DNA of 64,000 bases from positions 992,001-1,056,000 of the forward strand of contig NZ_CP076023.1 of assembly GCF_018623035.1 (NCBI RefSeq), given 5' to 3'. This document shows positions 17,940 to 26,377 of the stretch, piece by piece. The notes below the pieces were generated by a model, which was not told where the DNA came from, did no database searches, and saw only the letters and a program-made list of their open reading frames with translations. The stretch is from Cellulomonas dongxiuzhuiae (GTDB taxonomy: Bacteria > Actinomycetota > Actinomycetes > Actinomycetales > Cellulomonadaceae). The position numbers were made by a program, and so were the translations under genes. The stretch's first letter is position 1. Each line of letters begins with the position of its first letter.

Positions 17940-18886
17940 CGCTGCGCCTCCGGCTCGGTCGTGGGGGCGGTGGGTGCGGCGTCGATGCCGGAGTGGTACT
18001 CGACCGCGTCGGCCGTCAGGCTCATGTACGCCTGCTCGAGCGAGCCGCTGACGGGCGTGAGCTCGTGCAGGACGTACCGCGACGCGGCGGCGAGCTCACC
18101 GATCTCGGCTGCGGACGGCCCGCGCACCTCGATCAGGCCGGGCTCGATCGCGTCGATGGTCGTGCGCGGTCCGGAGAGGGCCGCGGCGAGCTCGGTCGCG
18201 TGGGGGCTGCGGACGCGCACGGTCGTGCTCGTCGCGCGGGAGATGACCTCGTCGACGGGGCCCTGAGCGACGATCCGGCCGCGGCCGATCACGAGCAGGT
18301 CGTCGGCGGTCACCGCGACCTCGCTCATGAGGTGGGAGGACAGGAACACCGTGCGCCCGTCGCCCGCGAGGTGCTTGGCCAGCCCGCGCACCCACGCCAC
18401 GCCCTCGGGGTCCAGGCCGTTGACGGGCTCGTCGAGGATCAGCGTGTGCGGGTCGCCGAGCAGCGCCGCGGCGATGCCCAGGCGCTGGCCCATGCCGAGC
18501 GAGAAGCCCTTGACGCGCTTGGACGCGACCGCGCCGAGCCCGGCCATCTCGATGACCTGGTCGACGCGCTTGTCGCCGATCCCGTGCGTCGCGGCGAGCG
18601 CCCGCAGGTGCTGACGCGCCGACCGCCCGGGGTGGACGGCCTTGGCCTCGAGCAGCGCGCCCACCTCCGTCAGCGGCGAGCGCAGCCTCGCGTACGGCCG
18701 GCCCTGCACCGTCACGGTGCCGGCCGTCGGGTGGTCGAGCCCGACGATCATGCGCATGGTCGTCGACTTGCCCGCGCCGTTGGGCCCGAGGAAGCCGGTC
18801 ACACGTCCGGGTCGCACGGTGAAGTCGATCCCGTCGACGGCGGTCTTGCTGCCGTACCTCTTGGTCAGTCCGTGCGCCTCGATCAT
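17936..18886 (-). CDS. ABC-2 exporter ATP-binding protein (DrrA-like)
   Basis: This 316-residue ATPase carries Walker A GPNGAGKST (34-42), the signature FSLGMGQRLG (128-137) and Walker B LILDEPVNGLDPEG (from about 148). The C-terminal 90 residues form the regulatory extension usual for DrrA-type subunits. The ATG at 18886, after a GGGGA, was chosen over a longer frame running to 19153 that overlaps the divergent Bax1-like gene. It forms a two-gene operon with the permease. Confidence 0.92.
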   Translation of the reverse strand: MIEAHGLTKRYGSKTAVDGIDFTVRPGRVTGFLGPNGAGKSTTMRMIVGLDHPTAGTVTVQGRPYARLRSPLTEVGALLEAKAVHPGRSARQHLRALAATHGIGDKRVDQVIEMAGLGAVASKRVKGFSLGMGQRLGIAAALLGDPHTLILDEPVNGLDPEGVAWVRGLAKHLAGDGRTVFLSSHLMSEVAVTADDLLVIGRGRIVAQGPVDEVISRATSTTVRVRSPHATELAAALSGPRTTIDAIEPGLIEVRGPSAAEIGELAAASRYVLHELTPVSGSLEQAYMSLTADAVEYHSGIDAAPTAPTTEPEAQR

Positions 18887-19077
18887 CGGGTCCCCTGGTT
18901 TCGCGTGGTGGTGCGCGTCGCTGTGCTCACAGACGACGACGCTATTCCTGCCGCGCCCGCCGCGGCACCCTCCCGCGACCGATCCGGGTGCCCGGGCCCT
19001 CATCCGCAAGGACGACGTCGCCGGCAGCAGGATCCGGGGGCTCCCGGACGGGGAACGTCCTGGCCACCCGCTACGTT

Positions 19078-19098
19078 GTTCCTGTCGTCGACAGAAAC
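19078..19098. promoter_or_regulatory. 21-bp imperfect palindrome upstream of the Bax1-like gene
   Basis: GTTCCTGTCG and CGACAGAAAC flank a central T and match at 9 of 10 positions. The element lies 33 nt before the start codon and in the divergent region shared with the ABC exporter operon. It looks like a dimeric regulator's operator. It does not fit the actinobacterial LexA box (GAAC-N4-GTTC). Confidence 0.45.
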
Positions 19099-19130
19099 AT
19101 CCCCGGCCGGCTACGACCAGAGGTGCCCGC

Positions 19131-19961
19131 ATGACCAACCCCGTCTTCAACAACAGTCCCGTCTTCGGTGACCCGCGCCAGCAGCGCCGCGGCGGTCAGC
19201 AGACCGTCGTCCAGGGCCCCGCGTGGGGCACGCCCGGTGCGCAGGCGGCCGACGCCGCGACGCTCGAGCAGATGTACGACGCGCCCCCCGCCACCCCGCG
19301 CGAGACGGGCCGCCTGACCTACGACGACGTCATCGTCAAGACCGGCGGGCTGCTCGCGCTGCTCGTGGTCGTGGCAGCGGCGACGTGGATGATCGCGCCC
19401 GGCCTGTGGATCGTCGGCGCGATCGTCGGCCTGGTCCTGGGCCTGGTCAACGCGTTCAAGAAGGAACCGAGCCCGGTCCTCATCACGCTGTACACGGTGG
19501 CCCAGGGCGTGTTCCTCGGCGGCATCAGCGCGTTCTACGAGTCGGCCTTCGACGGCATCGTCGGGCAGGCCGTGCTCGCCACGCTCTCGGTGTTCGCCGT
19601 CTCGCTGGTGCTGTTCCGCTCCGGCAAGGTCCGGGTCACGCCCAAGTTCCAGCGTGCGGTCCTCATCGGCATGGCCGGGTACCTCGTGTACTCGCTCGTC
19701 AACGTCGGGCTCATGCTGTTCGGCGTCGGCGGCGGGGACTACGGGCCGCTGCGGTCCGGCCCGCTCGGCATCGTGATCGGCCTCGTGGCCGTGGGTCTCG
19801 CCGCGGCGAGCCTCATCATGGACTTCGACTCCATCAAGCGCGGCGTCGAGCAGGGCGCGCCCGCCAAGTTCGCGTGGGCGGCGGCCTTCGGCCTCATCGT
19901 CACGCTCGTGTGGCTCTACCTCGAGCTGCTGCGTCTCCTCGCGATCCTGCGCGGCGACTGA
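19131..19961 (+). CDS. Bax inhibitor-1/YccA family integral membrane protein
   Basis: This 276-residue protein has a soluble N-terminal segment of about 70 residues, including NPVFNNSPVFGDPRQQ and the VFNNSPVF repeat typical of the actinobacterial Bax1-I family. It is followed by seven hydrophobic helices to the end. The last helix region contains MDFDSIKRGVEQGAPAKFAW, equivalent to the conserved acidic calcium-leak site of BI-1 proteins. The start is the ATG at 19131. The physiological role in bacteria is unsettled (ion leak, membrane protease interaction). It is followed by a strong terminator. Confidence 0.88.
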   Translation: MTNPVFNNSPVFGDPRQQRRGGQQTVVQGPAWGTPGAQAADAATLEQMYDAPPATPRETGRLTYDDVIVKTGGLLALLVVVAAATWMIAPGLWIVGAIVGLVLGLVNAFKKEPSPVLITLYTVAQGVFLGGISAFYESAFDGIVGQAVLATLSVFAVSLVLFRSGKVRVTPKFQRAVLIGMAGYLVYSLVNVGLMLFGVGGGDYGPLRSGPLGIVIGLVAVGLAAASLIMDFDSIKRGVEQGAPAKFAWAAAFGLIVTLVWLYLELLRLLAILRGD

Positions 19962-19978
19962 CCAGCACCGCAGCCTCA

Positions 19979-20014
19979 CGAGAGCCCCGTCGACCTCGGT
20001 CGGCGGGGCTCTCG
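19979..20014 (+). terminator. Hairpin terminator after the Bax1-like gene
   Basis: Arms 19979-19995 and 19998-20014 match in 16 of 17 positions, with one G-T pair; the innermost pairs must open to form the loop. It separates the gene from cbs. Confidence 0.75.
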
Positions 20015-20055
20015 CACGTCCGGGGCGGGTGACGGCGGGATGAGAGGATCGGCGC

Positions 20056-21462
20056 GTGAAGTACGCCCAGCACATCTCCGAGCTCGTCGGCGGCACCCCG
20101 CTCGTCCGGCTCACGTCCGTCACCGCCGGCCTGACCGCCACCGTCCTGGCGAAGGTGGAGTACCTCAACCCCGGCGGGTCCGTGAAGGACCGCATCGCCC
20201 TGCGGATGATCGAGGCCGCGGAGGCGTCGGGCGAGCTGCAGCCGGGCGGCACGATCGTCGAGCCCACGTCCGGCAACACCGGCGTCGGCCTGGCGCTCGT
20301 CGCGCAGCGCAAGGGCTACCGCTGCATCTTCGTGTGCCCGGACAAGGTCAGCCAGGACAAGCGCGACGTGCTGCGCGCGTACGGCGCCGAGGTCGTCGTG
20401 ACGCCGACCGCGGTGCCCCCCGACCACCCGGACTCCTACTACTCGGTGTCCGACCGCATCACGCGCGAGACGCCGGGCGCCTGGAAGCCCAACCAGTACG
20501 CCAACGTCAACGGCCCGGCCAGCCACTACGCGAGCACGGGCCCGGAGATCTGGGCGGACACCGACGGGCGCATCACCCACCTCGTCACGGGCGTCGGCAC
20601 GGGCGGCACCATCACCGGCACCGGGCGCTACCTGCACGACGCGTCGGCGGACCGCCCCGCGGCGGACGGCGGCCGCGTGGTCGTCGTCGGCGCGGACCCG
20701 GCGGGCTCCGTGTACTCCGGGGGTGACGGCCGGCCGTACCTCGTCGAGGGCGTCGGCGAGGACTTCTGGCCGACCGCCTACGACCCGGCGGTCCCGGACG
20801 AGATCCTCGCGGTGTCCGACGCGGACTCGTTCGCCATGACGCGCCGCCTGGCGCGCGAGGAGGGTCTGCTCGTCGGCGGGTCGTGCGGCATGGCGGTCGA
20901 GGCGACGCTGCGGCACGCCCGCGCGTTGCAGGACGCCGACCCCGACGCCGCCGCCCGCGCGGTGTACGTCGTGATCCTCCCCGACGGCGGACGCGGCTAC
21001 CTGTCGAAGATCTTCAACGACTCCTGGATGCGGTCGTACGGGTTCCTCGCCGCCGGCGAGGGCGCGTCCGTGGGCGACGTGCTCCGGACCAAGTCGGGCG
21101 ACCTGCCGGCGCTCGTGCACACGCACCCCACCGAGACGGTCCGCGACGCGATCGAGATCCTGCGCGAGTACGGCGTCTCGCAGATGCCGGTCGTGGGTGC
21201 CGAGCCGCCCGTCATGATCGGCGAGGTCGCCGGGTCCGTGAGCGAGCGCGAGCTGCTCGACGCGGTCTTCTCCGGCGCCGCGTCGCTCGCCGACCGCGTC
21301 GACGCGCACATGGCCGCACCGCTGCCGCTCATCGGCGTCGGGGAGCCCGTCGAGGCCGCGCGGGCGACGCTCGAGAAGTCGGACGCGCTCATGGTCGTCG
21401 ACGACGGGCGCCCCGTGGGCGTCCTGACGCGCCACGACCTGCTGGGCTTCCTGGCCCGCTGA
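20056..21462 (+). CDS. cbs: Cystathionine beta-synthase
   Basis: CBS condenses homocysteine with serine (or converts O-acetylserine) using PLP, the first step of reverse transsulfuration. The 468-residue protein has the PLP lysine K44 in NPGGSVKDR, the phosphate-binding loops TSGNTG (71-76) and GTGGTITG (181-188), and a C-terminal tandem CBS-domain pair (about 340-466). There is no N-terminal haem domain. The start is a GTG at 20056. metB lies 8.5 kb downstream on the same strand; together they would let homocysteine sulfur pass to cysteine. M. tuberculosis has cbs and metB two genes apart. Confidence 0.93.
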   Translation: MKYAQHISELVGGTPLVRLTSVTAGLTATVLAKVEYLNPGGSVKDRIALRMIEAAEASGELQPGGTIVEPTSGNTGVGLALVAQRKGYRCIFVCPDKVSQDKRDVLRAYGAEVVVTPTAVPPDHPDSYYSVSDRITRETPGAWKPNQYANVNGPASHYASTGPEIWADTDGRITHLVTGVGTGGTITGTGRYLHDASADRPAADGGRVVVVGADPAGSVYSGGDGRPYLVEGVGEDFWPTAYDPAVPDEILAVSDADSFAMTRRLAREEGLLVGGSCGMAVEATLRHARALQDADPDAAARAVYVVILPDGGRGYLSKIFNDSWMRSYGFLAAGEGASVGDVLRTKSGDLPALVHTHPTETVRDAIEILREYGVSQMPVVGAEPPVMIGEVAGSVSERELLDAVFSGAASLADRVDAHMAAPLPLIGVGEPVEAARATLEKSDALMVVDDGRPVGVLTRHDLLGFLAR

Positions 21463-21506
21463 CGCGCGGGCCGCTCCGGTCCGGCGGGAAGCGTCCGCGC
21501 GCGGGT

Positions 21507-21512
21507 TAGCAT
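21507..21512 (+). promoter_or_regulatory. Candidate -10 element for the CE7 esterase gene
   Basis: TAGCAT, a good TANNNT match, lies 40 nt upstream of the esterase start codon; AAAGGA follows at 21537-21542 as the ribosome binding site. Confidence 0.4.
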
Positions 21513-21552
21513 CGGCCGACCCCTGGGCCGTACCCGCAAAGGACCAACCGCG

Positions 21553-22551
21553 ATGGCGCTGTTCGACCTGCCCCTGCCCGAGCTCGAGCGCTACCTGCCG
21601 GAGCTCGACGAACCCACCGACTTCGACGAGTTCTGGGCCGCCACGCTCGCCGAGACGCGCGCGTTCGACCTCGACGTGCGTCGTGAGCCGTACGACGCGG
21701 GGCTGACGCTGGTCGACGTCGAGGACGTGACGTTCGCCGGGTTCGGCGGGCACCCGATCAAGGCGTGGGTCACGCGGCCCGCGGGGTCGGCCACGGACGG
21801 GTCCTCGCTGCCGGCCGTCGTGGAGTTCAACGGCTACGGCGGTGGCCGCGGGCGCCCGCACGAGCGCCTCGCGTGGGCCGCGGCCGGGTACGTGCACCTG
21901 CTGATGGACACGCGCGGCCAGGGTTCGGGGTGGGGCAGCGGCGGCGCGACGCCGGACCCGGTCGGGTCGGGGCCGCAGGTGCCGGGCTTCCTGACCCGCG
22001 GGATCCTCGACCCCGCCGAGCACTACTACACGCGGGTGTACACCGACGGCGTCCGCGCGGTCGAAGCCGTGCGGACCCTGCCCGGGGTCGACCCGGCGCG
22101 CGTCACGGTGACCGGCGGCAGCCAGGGCGGCGGCATGACGCTCGCGGTCGCAGGGCTGTCCGACGGCCTCGCGGCGGCGATGGCCGACGTGCCGTTCCTG
22201 TGCCACATCCAGCGCGCGATCGCCGTCACCGACGCGAGCCCGTACCGCGAGCTCGTGACGTACCTGTCGGTGCACCGCGACCAGAAGGCCGCCGTGATGC
22301 GGACCCTGTCGTACCTCGACGGTGTGCACCTCGCCCGCCGCGCGACGGCGCCGACGCTGTTCTCGGTGGCGCTGCGCGACCCGATCTGCCCGCCGTCCAC
22401 CGTGTTCGCGGCGTACAACTACTACGGCACGCTCGCGGGCTCCCGCCCGGAGCGTGCCATCGAGGTGTACGAGTTCAACGAGCACGAGGGCGGCGGCGCC
22501 TTCCAGCTCGACGCCCAGCTGCGCTGGCTCGCGGGGGTCCTCGGCCGCTGA
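21553..22551 (+). CDS. Acetylxylan esterase / cephalosporin deacetylase family (CE7)
   Basis: This 332-residue alpha/beta hydrolase removes acetyl groups from xylo-oligosaccharides. The CE7 hallmarks are all present: the RGQ motif in DTRGQGSGWG (about 118-127), the nucleophile elbow GGSQGGG (about 193-199), the catalytic Asp in LRDPICPPST, and the catalytic His in NEHEGGG near the end. There is no signal peptide, so it acts in the cytoplasm on imported oligosaccharides. It has its own -10-like element and RBS. It complements the secreted GH10 xylanase at the left edge and the sugar importer at 59-63 kb functionally, though not by linkage. Confidence 0.93.
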   Translation: MALFDLPLPELERYLPELDEPTDFDEFWAATLAETRAFDLDVRREPYDAGLTLVDVEDVTFAGFGGHPIKAWVTRPAGSATDGSSLPAVVEFNGYGGGRGRPHERLAWAAAGYVHLLMDTRGQGSGWGSGGATPDPVGSGPQVPGFLTRGILDPAEHYYTRVYTDGVRAVEAVRTLPGVDPARVTVTGGSQGGGMTLAVAGLSDGLAAAMADVPFLCHIQRAIAVTDASPYRELVTYLSVHRDQKAAVMRTLSYLDGVHLARRATAPTLFSVALRDPICPPSTVFAAYNYYGTLAGSRPERAIEVYEFNEHEGGGAFQLDAQLRWLAGVLGR

Positions 22552-22632
22552 CCCCGCCGACGCCCGTGCGGCAGGGCCGTGGTCGGCAGGGCAGGATGGT
22601 CGGGCACTGTCATCCACCGAAGGAGAACCGCC

Positions 22633-23037
22633 ATGGCCGCAGCGCTGCCCGAGGTCTCGGGCGCACCCGGCACCAAGCCCACCCTCACGTTCCCGGAGGG
22701 CGCGCCGTCCGACGAGCTCGAGGTCGTCGTGCTCAGCCGCGGCGACGGCGCACTCGTCGAGGCCGGGCAGGACATCGAGGTGCACTACCTGGGTCAGGCC
22801 TGGCAGGGAGGCGTCTTCGACAACTCCTTCGACCGTGGCTCCTCGATCAGCTTCCCCATCGGGGTCGGCGCCGTCATCGCGGGCTGGGACGAGGGCCTCG
22901 TCGGCCAGCAGGTCGGCTCGCGCGTGCTGCTCTCCATCCCGTCGCACCTCGGCTACGGCGACCGCGGCGTGCCGCAGGCCGGCATCAAGGGTGGCGACAC
23001 GCTCGTGTTCGTGGTGGACATCGTCGGCGTGAGCTGA
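22633..23037 (+). CDS. FKBP-type peptidyl-prolyl cis-trans isomerase
   Basis: This is a single-domain, 134-residue cytoplasmic FKBP. The core contains VHYLGQAWQGGVFDNSFDRG, FPIGVGAVIAGWDEGLVGQQVGSR and LSIPSHLGYGDRGVPQAGIKGGDTLVFVVDIVGV, which carry the usual FK506-pocket aromatic and Asp residues. It assists protein folding by proline isomerisation. The ATG at 22633 follows GAAGGAGAA. A terminator-like hairpin follows the stop. Confidence 0.93.
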   Translation: MAAALPEVSGAPGTKPTLTFPEGAPSDELEVVVLSRGDGALVEAGQDIEVHYLGQAWQGGVFDNSFDRGSSISFPIGVGAVIAGWDEGLVGQQVGSRVLLSIPSHLGYGDRGVPQAGIKGGDTLVFVVDIVGVS

Positions 23038-23051
23038 CCACGCCCCACCGT

Positions 23052-23088
23052 GCGCCGCCGGTCGCCCCGACGAGGGCGCCGGCGGCGC
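23052..23088 (+). terminator. Hairpin terminator after the FKBP gene
   Basis: The 16-nt arm 23052-23067 and the 15-nt arm 23074-23088 pair throughout apart from one bulged T, closing a 6-nt loop 15 nt after the stop codon. Confidence 0.7.
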
Positions 23089-23193
23089 TCGCACGTCGGG
23101 GACCCGCCGGTTCCCGCCGCCCCGATGAGTCCGGCACCCGCGAGGTGTCCACCTCCACGGGAGTCCGACGCGGGCCCCGGGACGGAGGCGGTG

Positions 23194-24135
23194 ATGCCGG
23201 ACAGCGTGCAGGACGCGACGGGCAGCCCAGCCGTGTGGGCGCGGCACTCGCCCTACAGCGACCCCGGTCGGCACGCGGCGGTGCTCGCCGCGCTGGGTAC
23301 CGACCCGGCCGACGTGCACGCCGCGGCGACGGGTGTGATCGCGCACTATCGGGCTGAGGCGGACACGCTCGACGCCGACCGGCTGTCAACCGTCGACCTA
23401 CGGTGGTTGGACGCGATCCTCACGGCCGGCTTCGCGCTGTCACCCGCCCCGCTCACGGGCCGCCCCGCCGGCGCCCGTCTCGCGGGGTGCTGCCGGGACC
23501 ACACGCTTCTCGGCGTGGGTCTGCTGCGGGAGCACGGCATCCCCGCGCGGTCCCGCATCGGGTTCGCGCGGTACTTCACCCCGGGCTTCGCGCACGACCA
23601 CGTGGTCGTCGAGCGCTGGGACGGACGCCGCTGGGTGCGCGCGGACCCCGAGCTCGACGCGGCGTTCGGTGCCGCACCCCCGGCCGGGGAGCCGTTCGAC
23701 CCGTTCGACCTGCCGACAGGGCTCGACGCGCCGTTCGCGACCGCCGCGGAGCTGTGGCTCGCGCACCGGCGCGACGGGCTGGACCTCGGTGCGTACGGGG
23801 TCGCGCGAGAGCTGCCCGACCTGTGCGGACCGGACTTCGTGCGCGGGAACGTGCTGCTGGAGCTCGCGCACCGCCGCCGCGACGAGCTGCTGCTGTGGGA
23901 CGTGTGGGGCGCCGAGCTGCACGAGGCGCCCGAGGACGTCGCCGCACTCGCGGACGAGATCGCCGACCTGCTGATCCGCGCGGACGGCGGCGACCTCGAG
24001 GCCGAGGCCGCGCTCGCGCGCCGATACGCCGACGACCCGCGCCTGCACCCCGGGGACCGGGTGCGCACGCTGTCACCGCTCGGGCGCGAGGGCTGGACGG
24101 ACCTGCGGACGAGGGTCACCGCCTGGGACGCCTGA
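23194..24135 (+). CDS. Transglutaminase-like domain protein
   Basis: This 313-residue protein has a transglutaminase-like core. The Cys candidate lies in GCCRDHTLLGVGLLREHGIPARSRIGF (about 100), the His candidate in FTPGFAHDHVVVERWDGRRWVRADPELD (about 142), and the Asp in ADPE follows at the expected spacing. Such proteins may be proteases or have lost activity. The C-terminal third is helical and Glu/Asp/Arg-rich. The ATG at 23194 follows GGAGG; a GTG one codon upstream is possible. It has no operon partner. Confidence 0.75.
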   Translation: MPDSVQDATGSPAVWARHSPYSDPGRHAAVLAALGTDPADVHAAATGVIAHYRAEADTLDADRLSTVDLRWLDAILTAGFALSPAPLTGRPAGARLAGCCRDHTLLGVGLLREHGIPARSRIGFARYFTPGFAHDHVVVERWDGRRWVRADPELDAAFGAAPPAGEPFDPFDLPTGLDAPFATAAELWLAHRRDGLDLGAYGVARELPDLCGPDFVRGNVLLELAHRRRDELLLWDVWGAELHEAPEDVAALADEIADLLIRADGGDLEAEAALARRYADDPRLHPGDRVRTLSPLGREGWTDLRTRVTAWDA

Positions 24136-24156
24136 GCCGTGCCGCCGGGCGGGCCG

Positions 24157-25425
24157 TCAGGCGCGCAGCCCGTGGCGGACCAGGAAGTCGTTCGCGAAGA
24201 CGCCCTCGGGATCGCGGCGGGCCAGCAGCGCCACCTGGTCGTCCCACCGCGGGTACAGACCGCGCAGCGCGCGGTCCTCGTCGGCGAACAGCTTGCCCCA
24301 GTGCGGGCGCGCGCCGAACGGCGCGAGCGCCTCCTCGATCACCGGCAGCGCGGCGTCGACCTCGGCCCGCAGCGGCTTCCACGTGAAGTGCAGCGCCACG
24401 CGGTCGCCGCCGTGCGCGGTCGACAGCCACAGGTCGTCACCGGCGATCGTGCGGATCTCGCTCACCAGGAGCAGCGGCGACGTGACGTGCGCGATGCGGC
24501 GCAGGGCCTCGATGGCCGCGACGGCGTGCTCGCGCGGGACGAGCCACTCGGACTGCAGCTCGGCGCCTGCGGACGGCGTGAAGTCGAGCCGGAAGTGCGG
24601 CAGCCGCTCGTGCCACGGCCCCGGCACGCCGCCCTGCTGGGTGCAGGCCACGGGGTCCGGGCCGGGGACGGGGTGCACCGGCCCGGGCGCGGGCCGTGCG
24701 CCCTGCAGGACGTCACCGGCCTGCGGCAGCGTCCACGCGTCGCCGTCGACGCGGTGCTTGCGCCACACCTGGCCCACGGCGTCCCCGGTCCAGTCGGTGA
24801 ACAGGCTGACCGAGTACGCCGACGACATCAGCGCGTCGAAGCGCTCGAGCGCCGTGCGCCACGGGAGGTCGAGCCAGACCTCCTGCGCGACGTCGTACGT
24901 CGGCTGGATCGCGAGCGTCACACGCGTCACGACGCCCAGGCTCCCCAGCGCGACGACCGAGCCGGCCAGCTCCGGGTCCTCCGGGCCCAGCGTGCGCACC
25001 TCACCGCCCGCACCGACGATCTCCAGCCCCCGCACCGCGGCAGACAGGTTGGGTGCCGTGACGCCCGAGCCGTGCGTGGCCGTCGCGACGGTCCCGGCGA
25101 CCGCGATGTGCGGCAGCGACGCCATGGTGTGCAGGGCCCACCCCGCCGCGTGCAGGTCCTGCGCGAGCTCGCCGTAGCGGACACCCGCACCCACGGTGAC
25201 GGTGCCCGCGTCGGGGTCGATCACGGTCGGGACGTCGAGCCGGTCCAGGACGACGAGCGTCCCCGGACCGTCCGCGAGGTCGTGGAACGAGTGCCGTGAG
25301 CCGAGCGCCCGCACGTGCCGGGCGCCCGCGACGAGCTCTGCGACCTGCTCGACCGTCTCCGGGTGCACGACCGGTCCGCCGCGGAACGTGTGGCTGCCGG
25401 CCCAGGTGGTCAGGGCGTCGGTCAT
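24157..25425 (-). CDS. FAD-dependent alditol (xylitol/sorbitol) oxidase-like enzyme
   Basis: This 422-residue VAO-type flavoenzyme resembles Streptomyces AldO and xylitol oxidase, which oxidise sugar alcohols to aldoses with release of hydrogen peroxide. The FAD-binding region includes VRALGSRHSFHDLAD (about 38-52), whose first His corresponds to the covalent flavin site of AldO, and ATATHGSG (about 113-120). The C-terminal substrate domain has VSEIRTIAGDDLWLS, FTWKPL and RPHWGKLF, all conserved in alditol oxidases. The enzyme is cytoplasmic, with no signal peptide. It lies 22 nt after the CPBP-like gene and has GAGGAGG before its start, so the two form an operon. The exact polyol is not deducible. 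Confidence 0.85.
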   Translation of the reverse strand: MTDALTTWAGSHTFRGGPVVHPETVEQVAELVAGARHVRALGSRHSFHDLADGPGTLVVLDRLDVPTVIDPDAGTVTVGAGVRYGELAQDLHAAGWALHTMASLPHIAVAGTVATATHGSGVTAPNLSAAVRGLEIVGAGGEVRTLGPEDPELAGSVVALGSLGVVTRVTLAIQPTYDVAQEVWLDLPWRTALERFDALMSSAYSVSLFTDWTGDAVGQVWRKHRVDGDAWTLPQAGDVLQGARPAPGPVHPVPGPDPVACTQQGGVPGPWHERLPHFRLDFTPSAGAELQSEWLVPREHAVAAIEALRRIAHVTSPLLLVSEIRTIAGDDLWLSTAHGGDRVALHFTWKPLRAEVDAALPVIEEALAPFGARPHWGKLFADEDRALRGLYPRWDDQVALLARRDPEGVFANDFLVRHGLRA

Positions 25426-25447
25426 CGGGGTCCTCCTCGGTGAGTCG

Positions 25448-26326
25448 TCAGCGCGCGGGCGCGGTGACGAAGATGTCGAACAGCTCGGGGGTGTGCGCGT
25501 GCACGAGCACCATGAACACCACCGCGTCGAAGAGCAGGTGCACGACCAGCACGTAGGTCAGCGACTTGGTCAGGTTGAACGTGAACCCCTGGATGAGGGC
25601 GAACGGGATCGTCAGCAGCGGGCCCCACTCGCGGTAGCCGAGCTCCCAGAGGAACGAGACGAACACCAGGGCCTGCAGCACGTTGGCCGTCCAGAGGCCG
25701 AAGTGCCGGCGCAGCAGCGCGAACACGGTGCAGACGAAGAACAGCTCGTCCCACGTGCCGACGGCGTTGACGCCGACGAACAGCCGCGCGATCTCCTGGC
25801 CCTCCACGACCGTCGGCCAGTTCTGGTACGCGCCGGAGGACAGGAAGTAGTACGGCAGCACGAGGTAGCCGGCGCCGACGACGAACAGCAGGTACGCCCA
25901 CTGCGTGCGCGTCCACCGCCGGCCCGTGCGCCAAGGGAACCGGATGACATGGTCGCCGTTGACGTGCCGCGACAGCACGTACGGGACGATCACCGCCAGC
26001 GACAGCGCGATGGTGAACTGCACCATCCCGAGGTCCGACAGGTCGGCGGCCAGGGGGATCGTGCTGACGATGCTCATGCCTGCGGCGACGATCAGCAGGT
26101 CGCGGCCCAGGACGCGGTCGACGGCCCAGGCCAGGGCCACGCCGACGACGAGCGGCACGTACGCGAGCGGACGCACGTGGATCGCGAACATGAGCACGGC
26201 CGACCCGCAGACCAGGGCCGCGGCCACGTACCGCCACCACGTGCTCACCAGGGGGCGCGGCTGCGTGTCGTCCACGCGTGTCGGCAGGGCTCCGGCTGTC
26301 TCGTCCACCCGGACACCCTGCCTCAC
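25448..26326 (-). CDS. CPBP-like polytopic membrane protein
   Basis: This 292-residue protein has about eight hydrophobic helices and weakly matches CPBP (CAAX protease/bacteriocin-processing) proteins. The first motif is degenerate: WDELFF (D193-E194) stands where EExxxR is expected, and the arginine is missing. The later motif HLLFD (H263, D267) is retained. It may be an inactive or divergent member. The GTG at 26326 is the only plausible start. It precedes the alditol oxidase gene by 22 nt. Confidence 0.6.
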   Translation of the reverse strand: MRQGVRVDETAGALPTRVDDTQPRPLVSTWWRYVAAALVCGSAVLMFAIHVRPLAYVPLVVGVALAWAVDRVLGRDLLIVAAGMSIVSTIPLAADLSDLGMVQFTIALSLAVIVPYVLSRHVNGDHVIRFPWRTGRRWTRTQWAYLLFVVGAGYLVLPYYFLSSGAYQNWPTVVEGQEIARLFVGVNAVGTWDELFFVCTVFALLRRHFGLWTANVLQALVFVSFLWELGYREWGPLLTIPFALIQGFTFNLTKSLTYVLVVHLLFDAVVFMVLVHAHTPELFDIFVTAPAR

Positions 26327-26377
26327 GGGGCCCGGCCGTGCAGTGCGGTGGCCTCCGGCGCGCCGCGCGGGGCGCTC

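Noticed and set aside
19078..19098. SOS (LexA) box
   Set aside because: The palindrome does not match the GAAC-N4-GTTC actinobacterial consensus.
19900..23346. 1148-codon open frame on the minus strand
   Set aside because: It runs antisense through cbs, the CE7 esterase and FKBP, all of which have clear motifs. Composition is typical of a shadow frame.
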